Shown here: positions 22,274 to 34,279 of the stretch, piece after piece
How the letters are laid out: every line of letters starts with the position of its first letter
Numbering within the stretch: the stretch's first letter is position 1
Assembly (NCBI GenBank): GCA_963971225.1
Contig: OZ020269.1
Span: 11,680,701 to 11,744,700 of the forward strand
Reading direction: 5' to 3'
DNA: 64,000 bases
Origin: Melieria omissa
Taxonomy: Eukaryota; Arthropoda; Insecta; Diptera; Ulidiidae
Notes under the pieces: model-generated
What the model saw: the letters and a program-made list of their open reading frames with translations, nothing else
The model's database searches: none
Told to the model about the DNA's origin: nothing
Position numbers and translations under genes: made by a program

Positions 22274-24385
22274 TGCTTTTAGCAAATTCAAATATAACTT
22301 CTAACTTATAAAGAAAATCCTATTCTTTTACATTCCAGCTTCTTTAATTTAAATTAAAGAGCCTGGAATCTTATGCTTCACTGCATTTTCTGAAAAGATT
22401 TTCTCTTACTTAAATCTGTGATTTTTCTGTAAAGGACGCCCCAATCGTTCTGCCTCCTTTGCTGCCTTATGGCAATGCACCTTTAATGAAATTTGTTTCG
22501 TCTGCTCTGTACTTCCCCTTTCTCTGCAATGTAAATAATAAACCGCATCAGTGCACGAGTCATTGGTGTCACGTTTCAGTTTTTGACTTTTCGATTAATT
22601 ATAATGGCGAAAAAGTTGCCTGCAATCGGGCGTCGGCTCGTAAATGTAAACGAGCGGATACTGCAGTCTGGTGAAACGCACAGTGGCTCAGCGACTGCAA
22701 CAAACAAAGGAAAGCAGCCATGGCGCAATTGAGTGAAAAAAAACTACAAGACTGCGTACACTGACCGACGCACAGCTCCACGCGAAACAGAAGCAAAGAA
22801 AAAAGCAAAGCAGACGTCAACGAGTGGTAAATTAAATTTTTTCTGCCAAAATGTTGCTTTCATTTTGCTGCCGAAAAGACAAACCCAACACACGAGGCGC
22901 CGAATATTTTTAAATATTTTTTGTTGACTTTATATCTTCTTTTTTATATATATTCTTACAAGTGGCTCGACGATGACACAGCGCACGAAAATGCGAGCAC
23001 GTGCCAAGCAGCTGTCAGTGAGTAAAACGAGCGCATGAAAAACACATAAAAAAGTAGCGAAACGGTGTTAAATTGCACACAGCCGCAAAGGTAGCGGACC
23101 GATTGTAGCGTGCAGACAGACGAACACTGCGCAAAGTCGTTTCGCTTTATTCTATTTTCACTTTTTGCCACTTGTCGTTGTGCATTGTTATTGTGTGCTT
23201 CACAATAGCGAGCCGTGTGTTTGGCGTTGGCAACAATGGCCGCCACACATTGCACACACACACACACAGCCATTGTCCGACAGCATTGTGGCATGTTGAA
23301 ATAAAATTTAATTAGTTATTTGGAAGGGATTACGAGCGCACTTGAACCTTAACTTGTGTTGACGATGACGCAGCTCAGGTTCCCACCTGACTGTATGGTT
23401 TTGTTGGAAAGAAAGTTGTGTTAAGAAAGAAAGTTGTGTGCGTCTGCAAGACAGCCGACAGACCATTCGTGTATCAATTACTAAGCCGCAGGCAATTTCA
23501 GCCTTGAACCAGAGGCGGTTTAATGTCGCCTGAGATGTCGAGCACTAATAGGCAAATAAAACTGTTGGCTCTTCTTGCCGTTTGTCTAGTTTTTAGAACT
23601 TCTTAGAGCACAGAACATGTAATAGGACCAAGCAGAATTAGAAAATGTAATGAATGCACATAAAGCAGGTAACAGACAGAAGTGTGTACGGGTTGAGTTT
23701 GAAGATATTTGTGTTTATGTTGGCATAAACATCCAATTATTTAAGGGTTAGAGGCTCGTTTGGTTGACAGTAATTTCCAATTAAATCGCTAAGCAAAAGT
23801 ATGGCAGGGCAGGTCTACTTGTTGAGACCTATCGTACTTCATCTGTGTTTGGATTATCTTGATATGAAGTGTGTATGAATGTAGAGGTTTTATGTGTTTT
23901 ATATGATACTTTAGGTTCAAGGGAACTGTGAGCTTGTGAAAGAACAATCATTTAAACTCATAAACTGCAAATAATTTGATTTTCTATGGATTTTAGTTTG
24001 AGCTGAAGATCGACAGATAGTTTAGATTAGGTAAGACAGGCAGCTTGTTGGTTTCACAACATGCGCGGCTTCAAAAGGTAAACTGCGATACTTGAAAAAA
24101 GTGTAGACAAGCCTTTGATGTTGCCTAACCTGAGCATCGAACGAACCTGGCAAATCTTCCAACGTTCTGTTGCTAGAAAGCTAGTTTGGCGCCCCCAGAT
24201 AAGTCAGATGATAAGAAGATGTGGTCGAATCAGGCCTTTTATTGACCAGATCAAGTCAAGGATTAAGGTTCTGGTTGACATTAGGCTGATGTATCAACGA
24301 ATTGTTATAGATGAAATTCTATGACTATGAAGACTAATATTGCCAGCAGCTTTAAAGTTGTCATTACGCAGCTTGGTGCAAGGAC
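22274..24385. other. Unique sequence, no gene seen
   Basis: GC-richer patch at about 22560-23300 with a CA run near 23255-23270. Overlapping frames on both strands (22459-22674, minus 22956-23294 and others) have no domain. The frame at 24115-24324 is also unsupported. Confidence 0.45.
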
Positions 24386-24835
24386 TTATTTTATTTTATT
24401 TTACTTTATTTTATTTTACTTTATTTTATTTTATTTTATTTTATTTTATTTCATTTTATTTTATTTTATTTTATTTTATTTTATTTTATTTTATTTTATT
24501 TTATTTTATTTTATTTTATTTTATTTTATTCTATTTTATTTTATTTGATTTTATTTTATTTTATTTTATTTTATTTTATTTTGTTTTATTATATTTTTTT
24601 TATTTTTTTTATTTTATTTTATTTTATTTTATTTTATTTTGTTTTATTTTATTTTATATTATTTTATATATTATCATCCCCTGCGCGTTTGTTCGGGTTA
24701 AACAAAATATATATATTGTATATTATTTTATTTTATTTTATTTTATTTTGTTTTATTTTTTTTATTTATTTTTATATTTATTTAATTTTTTTATTTTTTT
24801 TATTTATTTTTCATTTTATTATTTTATTTATTTAA
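24386..24835 (+). repeat. (TTTTA)n pentanucleotide microsatellite
   Basis: About 450 bp of TTTTA repeats with scattered substitutions, interrupted by about 55 bp of other sequence near 24665-24720 and decaying to irregular T-rich sequence at the right end. The 75-169 codon frames across it are translations of the repeat, not genes. Confidence 0.97.
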
Positions 24836-27520
24836 ATCACCACAAATAACATTTTCTTGACTATCAGGGATATGATTTCTTTAACTTCACCTACATTTAA
24901 ACTGTATTTTTAATAATCCCAATTTTTTTTTTAATGCACAAGAAATTAATTTAATAACCCAAACAACACTCAACTAGCACCAAAAGTAAGACAAAATATT
25001 TTCCACAGCCATATCGCGTACGAAACTTTGAAAATTAATTTAACTCCAATAGCAAAGTTGGTCTTTGTCGCAAACGAACCCGGCCAACTGCTGCATGGCA
25101 GAACGTGCAAACTTCATTGGTGAACTTTGTTGCACAAATATTATTGCACATTTTAAATTTCATACAAAATGCAATGCAATGTTATCACTTGCATTGAGCT
25201 GGCCTTCACTTTTGCATGTTGGCCAACATTAAATCGCTTCGATGGTGCTTGGTTGCAATGCATTTGCTCCACAGTGGCTTCAGCTACAAAATCACTACAA
25301 TCACATTTGCATACATGTATTTTGTTGTTGTTCTGCTTCATACAATTTTTCACGTCTAGCTTTTATTGTCTATGGGAGAGAGTTATGCTACTGTTTTTGA
25401 ATTTTATGCTGTATTATTTCACACCACCTCCCTCACTACCTCCCTCACTTGCGCAGCAGAGGCCAACAAAGTTAACAACAGCAACAATACCAGCAAATAG
25501 CAAAATGCCAAAAAGAAACCCAAAATAACATTTCGCTCGTTCGTTGGCAGCGTTGTGTGTGTGCTGCATGCCAACAATACAACTACAATTGCATATTTTC
25601 AGGCGCACGTGCGCGCCTTCCGCATTTGGAAAGACGTGCGTGTGTGTGTGTGTGTATCGACTCTAAGCACGAACGTGTGTCCGTCCATGTCGCTGTTGCT
25701 CTGTCGCCGTGTCGTTGTGTGTTTACTTTGCGCAATTATTGTTGCCACATAGCAGCAGCAGCAGCAGCGGCAGCACCAATTCTAATACCAAAAACAACAA
25801 CAATGACAACATTTGCATTTGCTTGATTCTGTGTTGCGAATATTTTTGGCGCGACATTTGTTGAAAAATAATTTTAAAACTTGTTTCCGTGCTGGCAGCA
25901 CAACAACAACAAAACACAATGTGCTCGACAGCGCACATGCAGCAGGCGAAACGAGCAACGAGCTAATGTTGTTGTAACTTGCATGCATGTTGCGTTATAA
26001 TAAAACGCATTGTTGTTGTTGGTAGTTTGTTTTTTGCGCATAGAAATGGGCGAATATATTTGGCGCTTCGTTGTTGTTGTTGTTGTATCTTTCATGTTCT
26101 GTTCATATTTATTTGCATAGTTTTTGCCCACTGCTGCTTGTTTGTATGTGTGCGAGTGTGTGTGTGTGTGTGTGAGAGTGCTTTTCGGTTGCTGTATTCT
26201 ATGTTATGTGGTTTGGCTGCTTTGTGTGCCAACACAAAATCGTTGCTGTGTTGTTTTTGTTGTTGCAGTTGTAACAAATTATCGAGCAATTGTAAACAAT
26301 GGCGTTGAAATTAATTTTATGTGCGAATTATTTGAAAATTTGGCATATGTTTTCGCTTGCTGGCATATTCCGTTATTCTGTGGCGTTGTTTTTGGTTAGT
26401 TTTGTTATATTTTGTTGTTTTAATTTTATTTTATGTGGACTTGATGTCAAAGTTCTTGCAACGAATTATTATAGTTGAAGTTTGTTTGCGTTATTTATAG
26501 AAATGAAAGTTCAGTTGTTGAGCTGTTGTTGTAGTTATTTGTAAACTTCAAATTGAAGTGCTTTTTGTTTAGTGTTGCTGAAGAACTTTTACATTATTCT
26601 GATGATGACATGATGATATTTAAAACAAACAAAAAATGGAAAAAAAATAAAGGTATCTCTATTAAATTTATTCGGAGAAGTTGGTGCAATTTTATTTAAA
26701 TGTCTGTTGCCATTTCAAGGGAATTCACGAAAAGGGAATTCATGAAAATTAGAGTTTCAAAAACACTGACAATAAAAAATCTCTGAAGCGAACTTTCCAT
26801 GACACTTTAGAATTCAACTGTAGAATACAGTTGAATTTAGTGATTTCTGAAGTGACGAAGTTAAATGACAGTCGAATGTATCAAAGCTCAAACAAAGTGG
26901 ACGGTGCATACATATTTCTCTTTCTTATCTTTAAAAATAACTGACACAGACGTTTGTTTATGCTTCGTCGATTTGGAAACTAAACTTACTTGACCGTTTG
27001 AGCATTTTCTGTTCCTGTCCGGCGCTTCCTAGGAGCTCCCAGTTTCACGAATCTGAAAGCTCTGTCACAACATTCTATTCTATTCATCGATTTGTTAAGT
27101 TCACAAGAGCTCGGATTTTCGTGGACTAATGAAATATCTGTACACTCAGGACTTGACTGATTTATGTGCGGTCTTTCAGCAGCTTTTTCCACTAGTTCAC
27201 TTCTTAGAAGCATAGATCTTCAAGAAAGCTAATGCCTTGTGTTGGTTGCATCACATGATTAAAATCGAGCTAGAATGGATCTTAAGTGATTGGGAATCTA
27301 CTGTCCCTCTTAGGGCGACACCTTTGAATGTTAAAATGTATTACTGGGTTGCTTGGAACGTCTTCCATGCAACGGTTTCGGTTGTTGAATAACGCTGGGT
27401 CTTTGATGGGCTTATTTTATACAACCTAAGCCATAGTGGTATTGTTGTTGCGATAATATGTCTACTAGATATGAAAATTTGCTTGAGCTGCTCATTGCAA
27501 GTGATTGAACTGGAAAGGAT
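24836..27520. other. Unique sequence with trinucleotide and GT runs, no gene seen
   Basis: Contains GT runs at 25636-25655 and 26150-26175, CAG/CAA-type runs at 25750-25775 and 25900-25915, and TTG runs near 26070-26085. Frames of 60-119 codons are composed of these repeats or lack domains. Nothing convincing is coding. Confidence 0.5.
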
Positions 27521-27524
27521 AGGA

Positions 27525-27760
27525 ATTTGTCCAAAAGGCTTTGACTGGATAATGCAAAAAACCAAAATTATTAAAATTTTGGAAAAATTTAATAATAGGA
27601 AAATAGAAAATTGTCCAAAAGGCTGTGACTTGGTAATGCTGAAGAGATGGAAATTAATTATATTCTTAGAAAATTAAAAATTTATTAAACTCTTGGAAAA
27701 ATGTAAAGTATAGTAATTTGTCCTAAAGACTTTGACTGCGTAATGAAGAATAGCGCAGCA
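27525..27760 (+). repeat. Three-copy short repeat
   Basis: A block starting TTGTCCAAAAGGCTTTGACT and continuing GATAATGC occurs near 27525, 27609 (TTGTCCAAAAGGCTGTGACT) and 27718 (TTGTCCTAAAGACTTTGACT). Each is followed by A/T-rich sequence with AAATTTTGGAAAAAT-like text. The period is about 85-108 bp. Confidence 0.7.
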
Positions 27761-27770
27761 CCAAGCTATG

Positions 27771-27835
27771 TTGGAGTCGAACCCAAGTTCTCTGGGTGTG
27801 AAAGATAATCACCCGTCGTGACTAAGCTGGTAAGT
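27771..27835 (-). repeat. tRNA-like sequence, possible SINE head or tRNA pseudogene
   Basis: On the minus strand an A-box-like AGCTTAGTCACG (about 27817-27828) is followed by an exact B-box GGTTCGACTCC (27773-27783), a pair used by RNA polymerase III in tRNA genes. A potential anticodon-type hairpin, GTGA-TTATCTT-TCAC, lies between them. The acceptor stem does not close convincingly, so I do not call a functional tRNA. The triplicated repeat directly downstream on this strand could be the body of a SINE. Low confidence. Confidence 0.35.
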
Positions 27836-27986
27836 TTACCTCACGTTTATTTCTTCGTTGTATTTACTACCAAAATAAAGAAAGAGAAGCCCGAATTCAA
27901 AAACTTTCGAGAGTAAAATTTGCATTTGGAACAGTTAATCGAAAATTCTCGCTTATACACTTTTCATTTCATACCCTTTATTATAT

Positions 27987-28336
27987 TGTTACGAAAATCC
28001 AAGTTTCTCAAGGTTCGTTTGGATTGGGTTTGAAAATAAAACAACTTTACTTATTCAGCGCAAAAACGCAGTCAGAAATCAACAATCACTTTATTTACAG
28101 ATTTACACTTGTTCTACTTTACACTACTACTATTGCATGTTCCCCCTTTGCTGGCTCAACACAGACTCGACCCATTGCGCTGCACACTGCTGCTTTTATA
28201 CCAGTTTTCTTATCGCGCCGAAGTTTCTTGCAACTTCCAATTGGAAAGCGCTCGACCGTTCTCGCACAGCCCATTTCTTCGAGAACCATCCTTGCCATAT
28301 CGGAGCGTATTATACCAAATTTGCCTCTTCGTTTCA
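27987..28336 (-). mobile_element. Solo LTR, copy 2 (Gypsy-like), shortened
   Basis: Minus-strand copy of the 18183-18606 LTR, 350 bp, flanked by ATAT at 27983-27986 and 28337-28340. Its right edge reads GTTTCA (start TGAAAC on the minus strand) and its left edge TGTTACGAAAAT (end TTTTCGTAACA). It retains the TATAAA box (28195-28200 reversed) and the TGACTGCGTTTTGCGCTGAA tail. It lacks about 75 bp near its 5' end, the part holding the dispersed 14-mer in the other copies. No internal region adjoins. Confidence 0.85.
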
Positions 28337-28820
28337 ATATTTTCATATTTATTACATTATTTTAGAATATTTTTTAAATACTAAAAAAATGTTTAATACG
28401 TTTTATTCCACAGATTAGTTTGATGTCATGGTTAGTTCGATGCTTATATCCCATTACAAGAATAATTTTTTTCATTTCATATTCTTTGTTGTGTTATTAT
28501 ATTTTAGTATTTAAGTTTTATATGTTTGTGGTTTTTTATTTATTTTTTAACTTTTTCATATTGTAACGATGAGGCACTCTGTGCTGTGCTATGCATGAAT
28601 GCCTTTACGAGCATACTTTTAGGCACGCACTTTAGAGTACGGTCAGCTTGCTATAATTCCGATATGGCAAGGATGGTTCGCGATGGTAATGGGACGTGTG
28701 AGAATGGTCGAGATATGTCCAATTGGAATGTGCAAGAACAATCGGCGCGAAAAGCAAAAATGTATAAAAGGCAGCAGTGTGCAGCGCAGGGGGTCGAGTC
28801 TTAGTTAAGTAAGCAAAGTA

Positions 28821-29389
28821 CAGGGTAGGCCATTTAAAGTGGAAGAATCTGATAACCCTATAACTTTTGACAGAGCTGTCAGATCGACTAATGACATAGC
28901 GCGTTAGAAGCGTCATTCCAAGACAATTTATACCATGGAACAGTACACTCCAAAAGAACGTGCTGAAATTGTTCAGCTTTACATTCAAAATAACTTCTCG
29001 ATTGTGAAAACCAAACGGTGATTATGAGTGGCCACCGAGATCACCCGATTTGACGCCGCCACACTTTTTTTTATGGGACTACTTGAAGTCCAAGGTATAC
29101 ACCAACAAGCCAAGGACACTAGCTCAACTCAGAGCCAACATACGCCGCGAAATAAGAGCCATATCGGCCGATACACTGGCAAAAGTGATGGAAAATGCCG
29201 AAAAAAGGGCACATTTTGCGGCCAAAGCTAATGGTGGCCATTTACGCGATATCGTTTTCAAAAACTAACTAGAAAATTTCTCCTTGGACCAAAATAAATG
29301 AATATCGAGATGAAACCAAAAAAAAACATTTTTTTTCCTCTTGTTTTTCAAAAACAAGAATGGCCTTCCACTTTAAATGGCCTACCCTG
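28821..29389 (+). mobile_element. Defective mariner relative nested in the LTR
   Basis: 569 bp with near-perfect inverted ends of about 25 bp: CAGGGTAGGCCATTTAAAGT at the left and its reverse complement at the right. TA flanks both sides (28819-28820 and 29390-29391), as for Tc1/mariner insertion. Because it splits an otherwise continuous LTR, the mariner inserted after the LTR did. It encodes only the two ends of a transposase. Confidence 0.9.
28935..29268 (+). pseudogene. DD41D-like transposase, large internal deletion
   Basis: The N-terminus starts MEQYTPKERAEIVQLYIQN at 28935 and runs about 28 residues before the deletion junction and a stop near 29021. The C-terminus resumes around 29027 with WPPRSPDLTPPHFFLWDY and continues KSKVYTNKPRTLAQL, ending at 29268. 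It parallels the C-terminus of the 13376-14126 transposase, so it belongs to the same group but a different lineage. The position of the third catalytic Asp reads His (PPHFF instead of PLDYF). The first two catalytic residues are deleted. Non-functional. Confidence 0.8.
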
Positions 29390-29544
29390 TAGTAACAAGT
29401 GTATCTACACTTGTCACTAAGTTTAAATCTGTAGATAAATTGATTGCTTGTTTCTGACTGCGTTTTGCGCTGAATAACTGAAGTTGTTTTATTTTTAAGC
29501 ACAATCCAGAAACGGACTTAGAGAAGTAATTTTCGTAATAATAT

Positions 29545-32500
29545 CACATTAGTGTGATATTACACCGTGCGTATTTATCGATTTGTAAAAAAAGGATTGA
29601 AAAAGGTTCTTTGCAAATTTTAATCCTTTATATCCTGGAAGTTTTATATAGAATTTTCTTGAAAAGTAACTATGTGCAAACTTAAAATCTCCTTGATCAC
29701 GTGTCAAAATTTTATTACTCTAAATTTATTGGTTCGAAGGTTATTAAAAAAGGCGGAAGCTGCAATTCGAATGAAGTACAAAATTCTAATTTATTTGAGT
29801 ATCAGTATTTTAAATAGTAAAAAAACAAAATCAATGAAGCCAAATGTTTGTATTGATTAAGTTTGGCATTCATCGATTACAAACTTACTTTTCTCTTCAC
29901 ACTTAAAGTTATTTTATAAATTTTTTTATACATAAAGTTCATATTTTATTATTTTAAAATTGCATTTGACATATTCTAGCATTGTGCTCACGTTTCGTTT
30001 CAAGTTTTTTTTATGAGTTTTTATGAATTTTATATATATGTAATTTTTATATTTTTTTCTATACTGTTTTTTCCATATTTGTTATTTTTCTATCCACGTT
30101 TATTCAAATATTTGATATAATCCTTTACACACTCCCATTACTGGCTTGAATTCACTTTCATGGTTCTAGGAAATGTTTGCAAAGTAGGTCATAAATAGAA
30201 TGCAAAGGCTCAAATTAAGTTCATTGAAATATTTTCACATGAAAACGTTAGATTACATTTCACTATTGAAACAACAAACGCATTGATTTTTTATGATTTC
30301 ATTTATTATGGTATCAAGTTCGCTATGCATAGCACTCAACAAACAACAATTAGTTAGTTAAATGTAGGCCTGAACAAACAGTGTCAAATAACACTGACAT
30401 TCACAGCTTATTAACGCAATAAAGCAAACTCACAACAATAAAATGCCCTGAAATAAAATGCACATTTAGTTGTAATTATTAGATAATAATAGAGCGCAAC
30501 AAAACGCGTTAAAACGAAAGCCAACAATAAACATAGACACAATTCAATTTGCTCGAACTAGTCTCGAGGGCGTATACGCAACATTCAGCACAAGTGGCAA
30601 ACTACATGTGTGTTGTATGAAATGTGTATTGAAAGGTTTTTGTTGGTAAATACAATAAAACTGGGAAAAATTACTACTAAAGAATTAAAAAAAAAAATTA
30701 CTACTACTTCAAAGAGTAAAAATAAAAAAATGATAGTAAGTAATGAGCAGTTTTTAATTTACTATTGAAAATTAATCATGGCAATTGCAACGATAGAGTG
30801 GCAATGCGATACGACAGCGTGTCAATTGCATGCAATTAGTGCTGCCATAGTAAATTTTTCAGTGTAGTGATGGTTGTTTTTTATTTGTATTTTTTCGAAC
30901 AAAAGCAGCAATGGAACGAACGCTGTGTTCGTTTCTAATTAGTAGTTTTTCAAACGGTAATTGTATATGCTTCATATATGTGTGTGTGTGAGTTTGTGTG
31001 TATATCTGTATGTGGCAATAACAACAAAATCTATATATGTGTGTGTGTGAACGTTGGCGCGCGCGCTTTGCAGTTGGCAATTAACATTTTGAATTAGCTT
31101 CGGTGTGGCACTCACGTGTGGGTAATTGTCCTATTTTAGGCACTAATTTGTTTTGCCATTGGCCATCACAGCATTACAAATGGACGTAATGAATTTTAAC
31201 AAATTATTGAAAACGCACAAGCTGTCCAAATGCTATTGAAATTATGGCCAACCGAACAGCTATGCGGTTTGTGTTGGGCTGAAAGTGAAAGTTGAAATGA
31301 AAGTGAGTTAGAGAAGAATAAAAGAGTCAGAGAGAGAGAGAGAGTGAGATAGAGATAGAGAAAGAGAGTACCCGAGGGAGTGGCATAAAGTAGAGAGGAG
31401 GCAAGGACCATGTGAAAGCTTGCTTCAATTGGCATGGAATGGGGGTTTTGTGGTTGAACAGTGTTTGTGGCGATGCCCTGAAAACAAATGAGTCGATATT
31501 AATTTCATGTGGACTCCCATGAATTCAGTAATACTGATTTATGGCAATTAATTATTGCGCATACGACATATATGCCAACTAGTTCACACATTTTCGCATA
31601 AATAGAACATTAAAAAATATTTTCAATTATTTAATGTGTATTACCACAGTTTTTCATAGCCAGTGCGCAATGTAGAATGAAAGGGAGATATAAATTATAT
31701 ACAAAATATATATGAAATTTCAAATTTGCATGAAAATGCCATTACTATAAAAAATGTGATTGCGGTTTTCTGCTTGAAAGTATTTTATACAGTCTCAATG
31801 CCTTGAAATTTCACTTCATCTTGCAACACACACACACTTACACACACTCACGTACATATGTGCACTCAATCACAACCAGCATGAGTGGCAAAGCAAGACG
31901 TTCCTTCCACTGAAAGCCCAAATTTATGCAATGCAAAAACTCTTCACATCTCACTCACACATCTACAGCTGCTTGCCGCTTGAAACCTTTTAGATATTTC
32001 GGCACTTAAATGTCTACGAAATACTTGTGCACATCAACATAAAATATTTCTGCAAAGTGGGTTATTTGATTAAAAAAGTGAAAATGAAAATGAATTAAAA
32101 ACTCCAAGAAGAATAGCTAAAATCTGAGAGCAAAGGCAAGTGTGCCACTTCAGTAGCCAATGGCAGCAGAAAATAAGCCAACAAAGAAAAATAGTCCTGT
32201 CTGAAAAAATACGCCAACTGACGTAACTCTCAAGTCGTTGCCGACGGCCACAGACACAAAAAAATTGCTTCATCAGACATTTGTGTGCAATACAAACTTG
32301 TCAAAAAGAAATAATTTTATTTATTTATATTTTTGTTACTGTTGCGAAAAGTTTTTTTGCTGACGGTGATTTCTTTTGCAGTTTTTGTTACTCTTCTTTA
32401 TTTTTCTAATGTCGCTTAGTAACGCGAAGTGATTTTTTTTATTCTTTTACTTTGTTAATTATTTGCTTTTTTGTTTCTATTTTTTTAGGTGCTGATGTTA

Positions 32501-32970
32501 TAGGCAACCAAGATTGTGAATTGTCTGGAGCGTTAGACTTGTTGTTTTTTTGCGGGTCTTGGACATTTAGTAATTTTCGTGTGAAATTTTTGCTGATTCG
32601 GCAGCTGCCACCTTTGAATTATGTGCCTTCAAATAAATTTTATGAGCTTGTGCAAAGCTCGATATAATTTATATGTCAATCGCGGCATGACTTATGAAAT
32701 ATTGTTAGCTTTTGAGCTCTTTGAATTTTTGTACTTAAATAAATTAAATTTCAAAATATTACAAGTGCTGAAAATGGTGAAAATTTTGCTTAGTTGTAAG
32801 CAAATTGAAATTCGCTGGACTTCCAAAGAGATAAAGATAGAAAATTTCAAATAAATTGTACAAAACAAACTCTCTAAAATTTACTAAAAACAAACAAACA
32901 CAAAGAAACACTAGAATCAAGCTGAGTGATTGATTTTCTTAAGCATAAATTAGATTTTTATGTCTTAGTC
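29545..32970. other. Unique AT-rich sequence, no gene seen
   Basis: Contains a GA run (31328-31369) and GT/CA patches near 30980, 31040 and 31825-31850. Frames (minus 30859-31080, minus 31196-31435, 32452-32667, 32621-32854) have no domain. I see no exon or element that I can support. Confidence 0.5.
31328..31369 (+). repeat. GA-rich microsatellite
   Basis: Run of AGAGAG with GATAGA interruptions. Confidence 0.9.
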
Positions 32971-32972
32971 TA

Positions 32973-33057
32973 CAGAGCGTATGAGTAATATGAATGCTTT
33001 TTCTAAAATTAAGTGATGACTTTTTTATTGGAAGAAAAAATATCACTCATACGCTCC
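32973..33057. repeat. Inverted pair of the GAGCGTATGAGTAA motif
   Basis: CAGAGCGTATGAGTAA (32973-32988) faces ACTCATACGCTCC (33045-33057), giving a stem of about 12 bp with a loop of about 57 nt. Similar single motifs follow over the next 3.5 kb (see findings). It may be a short inverted-repeat element. Confidence 0.6.
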
Positions 33058-33124
33058 ATGAGTGAGCATACGAGAAGTGACTTAAGTAATGGGACTGATT
33101 CCATTAAAACCGTATATTTAAAAA

Positions 33125-33632
33125 TTAGTCTACAAATCTGCCATCTCTTTCAAAGTAGTCCCCTTGGGCAACTATACAATGATTCCAGCGCGTTTTCTAT
33201 GCATTATAACATTTTTGGAACGCTTCGACGGGGATGTCCGCGAGTACCCTCGTCACGGCCGCCTGGATGGCCGTAATCGACTCAAACTGATGATTTGATG
33301 ATGATGACCACCGATTTTATTCTAGGAAACCAAAAAAAGTCATAGGGTGACATATCGTGCGAATAAGTCGGCTGCTGCAACACGGCGATCCTTTTAGAGG
33401 CCAAATACTGAGACACGCTGAGAGCGATGTCTGGGCGCACCCTGTTGACTCGTTTTCGCAATCTTTCGAGTACTTGGCGATAGTAGACTTGATTTACGGT
33501 TTGCCCTGATGAAACAAATTCTTTGTGGACGATTCCACGGCTATTAAAACGCAACGCTATCGCGACGCGTTGCTCTTGGTTTTGCTTCTCCATTTTCATG
33601 ACGAGCACCACCAACACACGTCTACTCAACAC
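33125..33632 (-). pseudogene. mariner (DD34D) transposase fragment
   Basis: Minus-strand catalytic-domain remnant. From about 33575 it reads NSRGIVHKEFVSSGQTVNQV, then RPDIALSVSQYLASKRIAVL and SHDMSPYDFFWFP (third catalytic Asp present). A shifted frame continues QFESITAIQAAVTRVLADIP and ends near GDYFERDGRFVD at 33125. The block that normally carries the second catalytic Asp (HHDNAP-type motif) is cleanly missing between RPDI and ALSVS. An in-frame TAG interrupts the C-terminus. The N-terminal half, including the first Asp, is absent. This is a distinct mariner lineage from the other four in the window. Confidence 0.8.
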
Positions 33633-34126
33633 GACACAGCAGGCGAACTAAACGAGCTAGAGCGATGGTAAATATATCAATGGAGACAGGAAGGATGCCG
33701 GGGAAGGGAATTTCAAAGTCGCAGGGTTACTACAAGCGCAACAATAAAATCAGTGTCATTACTTAATTGTTCCACCTCGTAAATATTTATCACCTATGCA
33801 TCGTTCATTCAGATTTCAATATTAAATTATTCTAATATACCATGATGCATACTTTTTGTTAGAAGCATAAATATCACTCATACGCCTTGTGTACTTATGG
33901 CCTGAATACATTGAAGACCAACATTTTTTTAATTAATAATTTTAATTAATTAATAATTCAATTTTAGTATTGAAAAATATTTATGTAAAAATTTATTAGT
34001 TCAGGAATATTTGACTCTGAACTAGAAATTTAATAACAATGATTTTCAGTGCCCAATTAACTAATACAAACATTTTTGTTCTCTAATTTCAGGTAAGCGA
34101 GTAGCTGTGAACTCGAAGCTAGTCGA

Positions 34127-34279
34127 CAGAGCGTATGAGTAACCTTAGCTAAGCTAACAAATAGCTAGAAGTTGGTCCACAGAGCGTATGAGTAACATTA
34201 TCTAAGAAAATAATTATCTTAACTTGAGAGGAGATAATTTTCATGCATCAACTATAAATCACACAGGTCGTATGAGTAA
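34127..34279 (+). repeat. Triplet of the GAGCGTATGAGTAA motif
   Basis: CAGAGCGTATGAGTAA occurs at 34127-34142 and 34180-34195, and CAGGTCGTATGAGTAA at 34264-34279. Intervals are 53 and 84 bp and the spacer sequence is not repeated. Related copies lie at 35184-35199 and 36502-36516, and an inverted one at 33875-33885. Confidence 0.7.

Larger units (their letters stand above)
28562..29540 (+). mobile_element. Solo LTR, copy 3 (Gypsy-like), split by a mariner
   Basis: Starts TGTAACGATGAGGC and ends TTTTCGTAATA, flanked by ATAT at 28558-28561 and 29541-29544. The LTR itself is about 408 bp; the rest is a 569-bp element inserted at 28821-29389. TATAAA is at 28763-28768 and the 14-mer GCATACTTTTAGGC at 28611-28624. 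It lies only 225 bp from the oppositely oriented copy 2. Confidence 0.85.

Noticed and set aside
24321..24849. Overlapping 75-169 codon frames rich in ILFYF repeats
   Set aside because: They are translations of the (TTTTA)n microsatellite in several frames, not proteins.
25540..26399. Several 65-109 codon frames on both strands
   Set aside because: They translate GT/CA, CAG and TTG runs (Val/Cys and His/Thr repeats).
27771..27835. Functional tRNA gene
   Set aside because: A and B boxes are present but the acceptor stem and cloverleaf do not close by eye; kept only as a tRNA-like repeat.
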